From: Theristus sp. LFF4_11
Taxonomy: Eukaryota; Nematoda; Chromadorea; Monhysterida; Xyalidae
Direction of reading: 5' to 3'
Assembly: GCA_030248135.1 (NCBI GenBank)
Contig: JASANC010005588.1
Span: 1 to 64,000, forward strand
Length of the DNA: 64,000 bases
The position numbers and the translations under genes are program-made. The notes beneath the pieces are model-generated. The model saw nothing but the letters and a program-made list of their open reading frames with translations, did not search any database and was not told the DNA's origin. Positions 13,837 to 24,290 of the stretch are shown here, in pieces (positions within the stretch are counted from its first letter, which is position 1; the number at the start of each line of letters is the position of its first letter).

Positions 13837-13945
13837 GTGTAACCTCCAACACACTCCGCCCCACGCAGCAACACAATGAATTGAGAGCGTCTGTGCGTGC
13901 GTGGCTGTTTTGGCGGGAAACGCATTTGACCTCAAGCCCAAAATG
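13837..13945 (-). promoter_or_regulatory. Upstream block of H3 shared with H4
   Basis: Near-identical to 8138-8250, including cacactccgccccacgcagc. It lies about 270 bp upstream of the H3 ATG, compared with 100 bp for H4. Confidence 0.55.
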
Positions 13946-14089
13946 GTTAGCGCTTGCTGCGCAGCAAAAACATGTGTATTGAAGCAGCAATAAAAGTGTT
14001 AAAAAGTGCAACTTTTGTGCAAAAAAAATTAATGACCAGGGAGATAACAATCTGACAGCGCAACATTTCTTTCCGCAAGTAGATTACTG

Positions 14090-14302
14090 AAGGCTCGTTC
14101 ATACTGACGTATGCGTATACGGCACGACACGTCACGGCACTTCAGGCCCCGTGTTATTGCTTGCTGCCGTTCATACAAACGTACGGCATGTCACGTCACC
14201 TTAGGTCTTGTGTTATTGCATATTACGCATACTACCGTTCATGGAACCGTGTCTTTGACGTACGTCGACGTACGTCAGCATACGTCAGTATGAACGGGCT
14301 TT
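14090..14302. repeat. MITE with TIR GCTCGTTCATACTGACGTAT
   Basis: The left end gctcgttcatactgacgtat is the inverse of the right end atacgtcagtatgaacgggc. The element interrupts the first copy of a duplicated spacer, and the second copy (around 14615-14627) lacks it. That comparison fixes the borders to a few bases. Confidence 0.8.
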
Positions 14303-14399
14303 AAGCAAAGCAGTGGTGTAAAGCAAAACAAGTTGCACTTTGGTTAGTGTCATGCGGCTGAAATCAAAGTTTATAATCTTTTTTCTTTTAGGGTACAGC

Positions 14400-14490
14400 A
14401 GTGGCCTTTCGGCTGGTGTTGTCACTTGTGCGTTCTAAGCGCGTTCGCCGCGGATACGTGCTTGGGCATGATGGTGACTCGCTTGGCGCA
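14400..14490 (-). pseudogene. Histone H3 relic (last ~20 codons, internally deleted)
   Basis: On the - strand the segment reads AKRVTIMPK, then loses most of DIQLARRI, then resembles the RGERA end and the TAG stop, followed by the GNRA hairpin (CAGCC-GAAA-GGCC). The canonical stem-loop is gone. It is a remnant of an extra H3 copy between H2B and the split H3. Confidence 0.85.
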
Positions 14491-14882
14491 TTGTTATTGC
14501 GCTTGCTGTGCCGCAAAATATGTTTGTGTCATGAAGCAGCAATAAAAATGTTTAAAAAGTGCAACTTTTGTACAAAAAAAATCATGAACGATCTAACAGC
14601 GCAACATTTCTTTCCGCGAGATTACAAAGCAAAGCAGTGGTACAACTTGTATTTTGGTTGCACACGCGGTCTTTGCTTTATTCTAAGCATTCCGTAAGAT
14701 TAATCTTCCGTAACAGTTCTGGAACATCATTTTTTATCCTGCATTTTGCATTTTTTTATTCCCAGCATTCTGGTGATTTGTAATGGTAAAAAACCGCAAC
14801 ACATTTGCACGCCTGACATACAACACATAATTTGCAAACTTTCTGTTTTTACCCACTCCAAGCATTTTATGGTCGATGTGGT

Positions 14883-14898
14883 GGCCCTGAAGAGGGCC
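14883..14898 (-). terminator. Histone 3' stem-loop of H2B
   Basis: Identical 16-nt stem-loop on the - strand. The GNRA hairpin GGCC-GCAA-GGCC lies at 14916-14927, between it and the H2B stop. Confidence 0.95.
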
Positions 14899-14943
14899 GT
14901 TGGGTTAGGGTAAGTGGCCTTGCGGCCGGTGGTGTACAGTTGC

Positions 14944-15315
14944 TTACTTGCTGCTCGTGTACTTGGTGACGGCTTTGGTGCCTTCCGAGACGGCGTGTTT
15001 CGCCAACTCGCCAGGCAGAAGCAGACGCACGGCCGTCTGGATTTCGCGGCTCGAGATGGTGCGTTTCTTGTTGTAGTGGGCCAGACGCGACGCCTCGCTG
15101 GCGATGCGCTCGAAGAGGTCGTTCACGAACGAGTTCATGATCGACATGGCTTTCGAGCTGACGCCAGTGTCAGGGTGCACTTGTTTCAGCACCTTGTAGA
15201 TGTACGACGAGTACGACTGGCGCGCCTTGCGTCGGCGTTTCTTGTCGCCCGTGCGTGCAGCCTTCTGCGACTTGGCCGCTTTCTTGGCGCCTTTTGCGGA
15301 CGGTTTTGGCGGCAT
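14944..15315 (-). CDS. H2B: Histone H2B, complete and intronless
   Basis: Core nucleosome protein that pairs with H2A. The 123-residue protein starts [20 protein letters not shown] and contains the H2B core ([20 protein letters not shown]) and the C-terminal helix ending AVTKYTSSK. The family match begins exactly at MPPKP; the longer open frame upstream is a 5' UTR shadow. A TATA box inside ttgcatataagag lies near 15392-15404 on the - strand, about 80 bp upstream. The Lys-rich tail and length are normal. The neighbouring H2A is on the same strand upstream. Confidence 0.97.
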   Translation of the reverse strand: MPPKPSAKGAKKAAKSQKAARTGDKKRRRKARQSYSSYIYKVLKQVHPDTGVSSKAMSIMNSFVNDLFERIASEASRLAHYNKKRTISSREIQTAVRLLLPGELAKHAVSEGTKAVTKYTSSK

Positions 15316-15664
15316 TGCGGTGGATTCAAGGCAAACGAACGTTGCAGTAGAAGAGCAGGAGTACAAGCAAGTGATGACCTTGCAGTCACATAGGCGCTCT
15401 TATATGCAAACCGATGCGGCACTGAACATGCGTGTCTGAGTGTGTACACAAAGCGTGCACCATGTCCGTGGTGAATGGCGTGGAAGGGATGGATGTGGCG
15501 TGCATTGGCCAAAATTGGCGGGCTCGGGAAAAACGCCAAGAACTGGGCGTACTCTCTGCTTTTTTTCAGTTCTTGAATACGCAACACAATCGTGTGTTAT
15601 AACACAACAAACGCGCTTTGTAGCTGAGTTGTGCTCAATCTTATACTTGAAATTGGTACACCAT

Positions 15665-15740
15665 GAGCGCCATTCATGGAGGTTGAAGCGCTACTTCGCT
15701 ACACATTCATGAAGCAAAAAACAGCGCAGCTTCAGTTTTA
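15665..15740. repeat. Copy of the CGCCATTCATGGAGGTTGAA repeat
   Basis: The stretch gcgccattcatggaggttga to aaaaaacagcgcagcttcag recurs in longer form at 58888-59090. Confidence 0.6.
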
Positions 15741-15989
15741 GAAGATACGCACATCCATACTAACGTTGATGTAAGCGCACGTGCGTGAATTCTCATATGT
15801 CAACTGATGAACAGTTCTCAAAGAAACCACAAAAACCGCACAAATAAGCCACAACTGCTCAGTTTTTACGGCAATTTAAACCAAGCCGCGTTATTTTAAC
15901 CTCCGCACTTCATTTTTTAATTTGGTTTTTTATTATACATTTTATTTATAAACATTTCTCCGTAACTAGCATTTTATGGTCGATGTGGT

Positions 15990-16005
15990 GGCCCTGAAGA
16001 GGGCC
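15990..16005 (-). terminator. Histone 3' stem-loop of H2A
   Basis: Identical 16-nt stem-loop on the - strand. The GNRA hairpin GGCC-GCAA-GGCC lies at 16023-16034, just after the H2A stop. Confidence 0.95.
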
Positions 16006-16048
16006 GTTGGGTTAGGGTAAGTGGCCTTGCGGCCGGTTGTTCAGACGC

Positions 16049-16432
16049 TCAGTGCTTCTTCTCTCCGCCGGTCTTTTTCGGCAGCAGGATAGCGTGGATG
16101 TTCGGCAGAACACCACCCTGGGCGATGGTGACGCCCGAGAGCAGTTTGTTCAGCTCCTCATCGTTGCGGATGGCCAGCTGCAGATGGCGCGGGATGATAC
16201 GCGATTTCTTGTTGTCACGGGCGGCGTTGCCGGCCAACTCGAGGATCTCAGCGGCGAGGTATTCCATGACGGCAGCCAGGTAAACTGGAGCACCGGCACC
16301 GATACGTTCGCCGTAGTTGCCTTTGCGCAACATCCGGTGGATACGACCAACCGGGAACTGCAGACCAGCCCGAGAGCTGCGCGACTTGGCCTTAGCCTTC
16401 GCCTTTCCACCTTTACCACCCCTGCCAGACAT
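16049..16432 (-). CDS. H2A: Histone H2A, complete and intronless
   Basis: Core nucleosome protein. The 127-residue frame starts [20 protein letters not shown], contains the H2A core [19 protein letters not shown] and the acidic patch region with [19 protein letters not shown], and ends [12 protein letters not shown]. The C-terminus has neither an SQEY/SQEF motif nor an H2A.Z-type core, so it is canonical H2A. A TATA element (catataaac on the - strand, near 16504-16512) lies about 75 bp upstream. It is the first gene of the - strand cluster. Confidence 0.97.
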   Translation of the reverse strand: MSGRGGKGGKAKAKAKSRSSRAGLQFPVGRIHRMLRKGNYGERIGAGAPVYLAAVMEYLAAEILELAGNAARDNKKSRIIPRHLQLAIRNDEELNKLLSGVTIAQGGVLPNIHAILLPKKTGGEKKH

Positions 16433-16649
16433 TTTGACGATTCGTGAGAGATGAGAGCGTTGGAGATGAACACAGAGTGAATGACTCCACTGCATTGCAC
16501 TGCTGTTTATATGGACAACCTTGCGGCCGTGTCACGTGCACCCAGCGTGTCCATGTGCAACATGCAGGTCAACACACAGACGGTGGTTGGGGTGACGCGT
16601 GTTTTGGCGGGATTTTTGGTGTTTTGGCACCGCTCGATTCAGCAGAAAC

Positions 16650-17155
16650 AACGGAGAAACGCCATTTCTGATGTTTTGAGAAGCAAAACAAAGCGCCTGA
16701 TAGCGATGCAATGCTGTAACAAAAATGCGCCATTCTGTAGGCTTTACCGTGGAACAGCTGCAGTAATAGCGCATTTTTAGGAACATTGCTTTTTCATTTT
16801 TCCAAATAAATCGCCTTTTTTCACCGTTTTCCTCAAAAAAGCAGACTGTTTTTTTCATTGCATTATTATTAGTTGCTGGGAAAAAAGCATTATTTTGGTA
16901 GAAAAGTTCACCACTCGCTAGATAAATGCAAAGCAGTGTACACCAGAACCTAAAAAATGCTGCAATAAAACACCTAAAATGCCCAAAAAAGCTGTAGCAT
17001 TTTTTGATTTTGTTGTTAAAGTAATGCTGTCTACAGAAATGCTATTTTTTAATGAAATAAAGCGTCGAAAATTGCGCATTTTTGTTACAGCATTACGTTG
17101 CTTCTGATGTGCTTTGTTTTGCTTCTCAAAGCATTAGAATTGCCGTTTTTCGGTG
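16650..17155. repeat. Foldback element with ~80-bp inverted arms
   Basis: The left arm (about 16653-16731) contains tgagaagcaaaacaaagc and atgctgtaacaaaaatgcgc. The right arm (about 17071-17153) is its inverse, containing gcgcatttttgttacagcat and gctttgttttgcttctca. The centre is A/T-rich with no coding signal. Confidence 0.7.
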
Positions 17156-17387
17156 AAAACAAAAATTAATCAGTTGACAAAACGTTTTGGTTTTGGATGT
17201 GACACACGTATTGTTTCAGCAGGTGGTTTTTTCTCTGAAGGGCACCACTGGTTTCAAATTCGCAGAACAAAAAGTGAAATGAAACACAGTACATGCGGCA
17301 TACAAACGCGTAATTTCGTTCATGGTTTGTTAAAAAATCGATTTGCTGAAATATTTCAATCCACGGATGCCAACAAAACTTCCCTAA

Positions 17388-19689
17388 TTACAACTGAGTG
17401 ACAAGTATCTTTGGTGTCGAAATCTGCCGAGTGTTTTGCTCACGGTCTTCTGTTGTTTCTGCAAGCAGCACGTCCACCACGCTGGCGCAGTCGTCCTGGT
17501 CGTTGCTGAAAGCATCGTTGTGCAGCGTCGTCATTTCATCCAGCTGTCTCTGCTGTGAAATGGCTGGCTCCGACGCCCTCAGGAGACTCGTTTGCTGTTT
17601 CAGAATCGGAGTCACAATTTTTTGGTTGCTGCTGCTGCTGGTGGTGTTGTGATGATGATGATGATCTTGGAGGAATCTGTCGTGATTCGTTCGAAAGTTC
17701 GTCCGGATCACACATCCTGCCGCCGATGCGTTTTGCCCGACATCGGTGTTCTTTTTCGCGATGCCGACGACGAACGCTGGCTGAAAGTTTGCGGTGGTCG
17801 TGTGAATGTCGCCGTAGCTGCGCGAGTGTTGCGTGCGTGTCCTGTTGTGAAAGTAGTCCAAGCGTCGATTGGCGCGACTCTGTCCCTCTTCGACGCGTTT
17901 GACGAGCGTGCTCAGGCGTGCCATTTTGCAGCTCTCCATCGGCACTGCCGGCATCGGTCGACAGCAGAGTTTGTGATGGCACAGGCTGCGAATGTCCGGG
18001 TTCACCATGCAGTACATGTAGAAGTTTAGCGCGAACTTTGTGAACTCCAGCACGTTCGTGATGGCGCGGAAGATCTGTGCAGTTGGAAGGTGTGGTGACG
18101 GCATGCCGCTGGTAATGATGCAATGGTGCAAACGCGGCACTGCATAATGCCACCTTGAAATGGACACCCCAAACGCCCTAACCATTTCCCCGCCCCCATT
18201 CACCTGAAACGGCAGCACACAGGTCCATTTGTCCTTGACCAGTATGGTCAATGGTGCCGCCGGAATGGTGCACACCAAGAACGTCATGATCAGCGCCCCA
18301 AGCAGCATCCACAGTCTACGCTCCTCCCTCGCCGCTCGCCCTTGCACCTGCGTGCGTGTCGTGCCGCTGACGCAGCCCATCCGTGAGCGGGTGCGTTTCG
18401 TGCGCGAGTAACGAATCAGAATGCGCACGTTGAAGTAGAGCAGACAGAGGAAAGGCAGCAGACGCGACACCGTCTCACGGAGGCATTCGTAGCTGACGAA
18501 CCTGCGCACACACCGCGCCTTTGCACAAAAGCGCCCGTCCAGAGAACACGTGCGTGCTGTGTTCTTACTAAAGTTGCTTGAAAATCGATGAAGTTACTAA
18601 ACGAGGCACCGGGTGCCGTGTGCTACATGTACGATGCATGTACATGTGCATGCATGTACAAATCGAAATGGAAGATAGTAAAAAAGTACAAGTGAATTTC
18701 CAAACAGCGCTCACAACATCGAGGTCGTTATTCTCTCGTTGTCTTCATTGAAGTACTCGCAATGACCGCTCAACGTCCGGTGACAGTTGTCCGTTCGCAC
18801 GCGTTTCTTCCACGCCCACGGAATGTGCAGCACAAAGTTGAACGCGTATGCCGCTGCTGAATGGAATTTATGACAAAGTTATTGTAATGTTGATCAACAT
18901 GTTGAGCATAACTCAGAAAGCAACTCGGAATCAGAATTTGACAAAAAAGACCAACTAACCAGTGAGATAGCGACAGGTGGTGTGCGTGTACTGTGCCGCG
19001 CTGAACGGATAACAAACGGCGACGTACTGATTCAGCGTCAAGAACACGACCACCCAAACACTGGTGCCCATCAGTGCGTTCGCCAAGGGCACACCAATGT
19101 GCGCGTAATAGAACTCGGCAACAGGGGAGCACAGTTTCAAGCCGATGAACGAAAGAATCATCGGAATGACGGAGAGCAGAGTCAACAGATCGGTGACGGC
19201 TAAATACCGAAGGTACGTGTAGATGACACCGGCACGACGCAGCAGAGGCTGCTTCAGGATGAAGATCGTCATGCAGTCGCCGACTAGACCGACGCAGATG
19301 ATGAATGCTGCCAAGTAGGCGTACGCCACCTGAGTCATACACAAAATGCTCACAAGGGAAATGTTGAAACATTGTAACACGCTGATCGGTTGTTCGACCA
19401 AGCGCCGCCATGTAAGTGCAAATGCAAACAATTGCCACCGACATTTCAAACTGTGTTCAACTGAGATCTGTACCTTGTAACCTTACTGTCAAATTCTTCA
19501 AACTCCACAACTTGACAATGTTTCACAGGTGCACCAGAGCCAGATGCAGTTCTGCATTTCATTATTCTTATTTTACATTGTACAGTCTCACCGTCCGGAT
19601 TGTGTCCAGCGCCACGCGTGTCTCGCTGTCGCAAACATCCGGCAGACAAGTTTGGTTGAAGCTGACCATGTTTTGCGGTTGCACCATTT
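17388..19689 (-). CDS. Class A peptide GPCR, FMRFamide-receptor-like
   Basis: Seven-transmembrane receptor, probably for a neuropeptide. Exons, 5' to 3': about 19689-19597 (extracellular N-terminus with glycosylation site NQT), 19329-18960 (TM1 VAYAYLAAFIICVGLVGD to TM4), 18856-18715 (extracellular loop 2 and start of TM5), 18501-18204 (TM5, intracellular loop 3, TM6) and 18074-17388 (TM7 and long tail). The phases join, for example SML|FVSYECL. Motif departures: the DRY site reads NQY (LNQYVAVCYPF), NPxxY reads NFYMY, and TM6 has CTIP instead of CWxP. The tail holds runs of His and Ser. The last intron (18075-18203) is 129 nt with no stop codon, so it could also be retained. The subfamily is an inference from TM6-TM7 character. 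Confidence 0.8.
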
Positions 19690-22600
19690 TTTAGTCTCTG
19701 TCGACGTCACGGACACTCGACGTTGTTGTCTGTTTCATGTTGTTTCAAGTCAACACAGCACTGCTTTAAATGCATGAATTCAATCTTCGTTCAACTGCTT
19801 TTGGTCGGTGACTGAAATTCAATATCAGTTGTATAGTACATGCACAAATGTGCCATTTGCACTTTCGAAATGTCACCGCACCGTATTTTTTTGGCGTACC
19901 GGTCGGCTTCGTTTCGTAGTAAACATAACCGAACGTGAAGCATAATGTTTTCTGATATGATGTGACAGAGCAGAGACCGTAAGACCAGTTAGGCATGACA
20001 TGTGATGCAAGCTTACTGGAAGGAACGAGACTGGAACCCTGAGCATGCTGGAGCGATAAAAAAATGCTTCGGCGTAAAAACAGAAAAAAAGGGCACGACC
20101 AAAGACACTGAGAGCGGCATTCACATAATGCGTCTGATTTTATATAATGTGCATAACTTTATGGTGCTTTTTTCACAAGCTCAGTCTCAACCGGAAAAGG
20201 TGCCGAGACCGAAAGAAGCAAACCAGACCAACTGGATTATGTGCGTTTTAGAAAACAAGCGAAAAATGCACAAGGGCGATTCGAGTTCGACACAAAAGCG
20301 AAAGGGGACCCAGATGTGCGATGCAGAAAGGTGTCCAAAAATGCAGAAAAATTAAAAACGCATATCATATAATCCAGTGACAAATGTGAACAGGATGTAA
20401 AATCAATGGATTGGAACACCGCAGCGCGCAGCCGTTTGCTAATATGCTTCTTCGGACCACGGAGTTCTCATTCTCATCCACCGCGCATCGTTTTAGCCCA
20501 TAAAGCGTGCGCAATGCGATATAAATAAAATTTATACTTTGTTATTATTTGAGCAGAAATCACTTACCGAAAAATGTTTACAGAATCGTTTTTGAGGGGT
20601 TTCGTATGTTCTCACAACAATAATGGATGCGAAAAATCAGTGACGTCGGTTTGGTTATCGAGAATCTATCAGTGGGCTGTAAGTGTTTACTGGCGTGGCG
20701 TTCATTATGCCTTTAAAGACCGTAATCTCATTTTCCGGAAGCTCAATTAAGACAAGATCAGCGGTATTAGTTGCATTCAGGATTAGTTTTATTAGTTTCG
20801 GATCAGAAACTGTTTGATTCTTTGTGCACAGTTTTTAAAAGTTGCTTTTGTTAGAAGGTGTGAACATTTCGTACTGTATGTGGGAGTGTTAGTTAGTCTA
20901 AACCGAGAAAATTCCTATCAGATATGAGCTGCAAGAATCAAAAATAGAAAGTAAGTTGAAATTTTGGTCATGAAGCGGCTGTCGAATGCAGAGCGACGTG
21001 GTGAGAGCTTCTGCAGTGCAGGTTAATAGTGTATGAAACAAAAACTGGTGATTAATGTTTGGAGTGTTATTTCGCTGGTTGGTTTTCAAGCTCAGATATT
21101 TTGGCCTTCGCAAATCTGTTCTTGCGTATAAAATGTATTTCATAGCGCCATGGTTTCTAAAGTTTATAAAAACAGACGCCTTGCATGCGTCGATGCGTGC
21201 ACGGCTGTCACTGTTAACAATCAGATGAGCCTGTATTTTTTCTGTCGCTCAGATGTGATCAGCGATTGGAACATAACGTGGGCGACTTTTTGAAATGAAA
21301 GGAAACAGGAGGAAAATAAATGAACTTCAGTGTCTGGTGTGGTATTATGTGACGGCGTAAATATGCACATTATTATTTTTCACGGCGCAATAAAACGCAT
21401 AACAAATGGGAACGATCTGTTTTGGCGCAAGCGACACACATTTGCACATCCCTGTTATTAAAGGCAAAAACTTTCACCAAAGCCCGTAATCTGTTTGACT
21501 CGTTCGGCGCCACTTCAGCTTGCGGTATATGCGGAGTATGGTTCGACGTTTTTCAACAAAAAATCTATATAATAATAATGGCTCATCATAAAAATCTGCA
21601 AGATGTGTAATTGATAACAAAAAGCGAGGCCCTCACTCTGAAGCAGTGGTCGAGGTGGTGCAAGATAAAATGTGATATTCTGTTTTTTCTCTTCAAAACT
21701 TGAATGTTGTTGAAAAGTTGTGGACCAATTTTAATCAAAGTTTGTAATTTTTTACTGGAACGCAGGTGAAATTATAAATGAAGACGTACCATAGCTTTAA
21801 GCAAAATATCGGTGCGTTTCGTGCAGGCTTCATTTTATGATTGCTTTTTCTTCTTTGCCTTGGGCGACATTGACAAAGTCTGTTATCCAAGTACATAGAA
21901 GCCCTTGGGGTATAATTCTTTTCATAGAATTGAAACTTTTCAAAAATCTCTAAAGCTAAAATGTCAAACATGAATAAGACCGAAGAAACATACATATGTA
22001 ACATGTTTAATATTGCTGCCGTCTTCATTCACATTGATTGTGTGACATTGAAAACGGACAAAACAAAGCTCGGAAACCATAAAATAAAAGCAAGATATTG
22101 TCAATAATATGGGCATCCACACAAATGTCTCAACGGTTTTTTCTTCGTCGGCTTCATCAGCCATGCGGCCCAAGAGCTGTTAATCAAAAGCGTTGAAACT
22201 CCACGCTGTTGCTTAGATTGTGTAAAAGTCCCAAGTGTAACAATTGTAGCCGCAATGAACGAAGCAGAAACACGTAGAAAACGTGGAAAACTCACTTGAG
22301 GGCATTTTCTCATCGCACCACCACTAGAACCATGTTGTCAATTTGGTTGGAACGTTTAAAAAATGCAAGCTGGTTTAAATTTGTTTATTTGCATGGCCGG
22401 AGAGAAAAGAACGCGAAACCACTCAATGAAGGTATTATCTATTAAAAAGTGGAAGGGCTTCTTTTATTCACAAAGTAATGTTTTGCATACGCTCACAAAA
22501 CACCGAGTCCCTTGTAGCTTTATTGCTCAGGATGGTTGATTTTGTGAGGTTCTGTTTTTTAGGTTCGCTGATGTTTTACCCAGACTATAAGATCTGTCTG

Positions 22601-24290
22601 TGGTAAAACACCTTCGGCACCGTCGCACTGACGAGCCAGTGGGCACCGCAATATGCATCTACCTGGCGAAGCCGCAAACAGCGAACTTCATGTGTTACAA
22701 TGGACGTTCAAACTGATTGACATGCGTGATGAATGATGATGCATTATAACGCAATGACGGGAATAAAACGTTTCAACAACAAAAACGATTCGTTGCTGAA
22801 GAATGTTGAAAGAAAGAGAAAACTAACTGATGTCACCATAGTTCAAAAACGTCTGCAGCTAAACGACTTTAAAACAACACTATTTTGCTCTGAAATTAAA
22901 AGTGTTTGAGAGCTTGAGATGGCTGGAGTGAATGAACCAACTGCAATTGTGACACGTACATGGTTGTAAATTGAACGATTTTGATAATACGCTGAGTTGC
23001 TAGCAGCTAGGCGTTCTTTTGACGGTTTCAATACTGATTCCAAAAAAAAGTGGTGGCGCAGACAAAAAACGTCAATGAGTTAAGAAGAAAAACAACAATC
23101 AGCTGCAGCAACCAGCGATGCGTGGCGAGCGCTACGCATCACAGACCACCGCACGCTGAAACTAAACCTTTTTTTCAAAATTTCCTCCATACAATTTTAT
23201 CGGGTTTTTATGGTTACGTATCTCTGACAAAAAAAAATCATGCTATTGAGAAACGATTGTCTCGAAATTACAAAAACAAACGCGCGAGACACTTACAGAA
23301 AGAGACAATTTCAGACTTCGCAACAACAACCGAAAACGCCAAAAGCAAAAATCCACGCGGTGTGTTTTACAGGCGGCAGAAATGGGCGACATCAAAAGAC
23401 GCGTTCGTTGCTATCGGTCACAGTGTTTATATTGGCTTTTGCGGCGGCGCTTTTTGCGTCCTGAGATCGAAAAGAGTTTTATTGGGCGCTACATCGCGTG
23501 GAAATCCATGCTCAGTGTAGATTAAATGGCCACCACACGCTCTGGTTCAGTCCCCAGTTGCCATGCACGTGAGCGCACAACCGAACAAGCCCAGCTGTAT
23601 TTTTTTCAGTTGAGTTTTATTTGGTGACGCGTACGTATTTTTTGTGATTTCACCGTATTTTTCAGAACAAAACTGTTTTTATTACATGAACCCCAAATCA
23701 TCCAAAATATAAACAAAAAATATCAATCGAAAACACAATGTGTTCGTCCATGTATAGTATGCGTGGCCACTTGCTAATAACCCAAGGCATTATTTATTAG
23801 CAACGAACGAGCCATTGTGTACATGATAAGTTATGAACATCACTGATGAGCACAGTAAAATTGTAAAATCACAAAAGCAACGGTAAACCGGTTCATGACA
23901 ACATTGGCATCCACAGAACTTTTTTATAACAAAATCGCAAAACATGATAAAAAAAGTAAAAACCATCTAAACTTGTCTACAAAGTGAACCAAAAGAAACA
24001 AAATCAGGACACCAGTTCCGAATGTCATGGCAACAGAATATTCCAAAATCCGTCAACGGCCACAATTTAACACAGTGAAAACAGTGGGTGCGCTTCGAAA
24101 CCGTGCTTTTATTGATCTGGCGCACCCATATCAAAAACAAATTGCTGCCAATCAGCGCATAGCGCACGAATGTGGACAAACCGTGACCGACAACAACTAA
24201 CCACGAAGATGTCGGCTGACTTGACTGGATAACAGCGGTCCCCAAAATACAAGCAAAACTCAGTTTTTCCTTCGTTCTAATAGCGGCATA
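19690..24290. other. 4.6 kb without a recognised gene
   Basis: Only short open frames without splice context or family motifs. No strong repeats or RNA genes were seen by eye. Confidence 0.4.

Larger units (their letters stand above)
13950..14640. repeat. Direct duplication of a histone spacer (two copies)
   Basis: The block running from gcgcttgctg through gaagcagcaataaaa, aaaaagtgcaacttttg and gcgcaacatttctttccgc occurs at about 13951-14077 and again at about 14499-14615. Its tail (aagcaaagcagtgg) occurs at 14303-14316 and 14627-14640. The first copy is interrupted by the MITE at 14090-14302; the second shows the empty site. The H3 relic lies just before the second copy. Confidence 0.75.
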
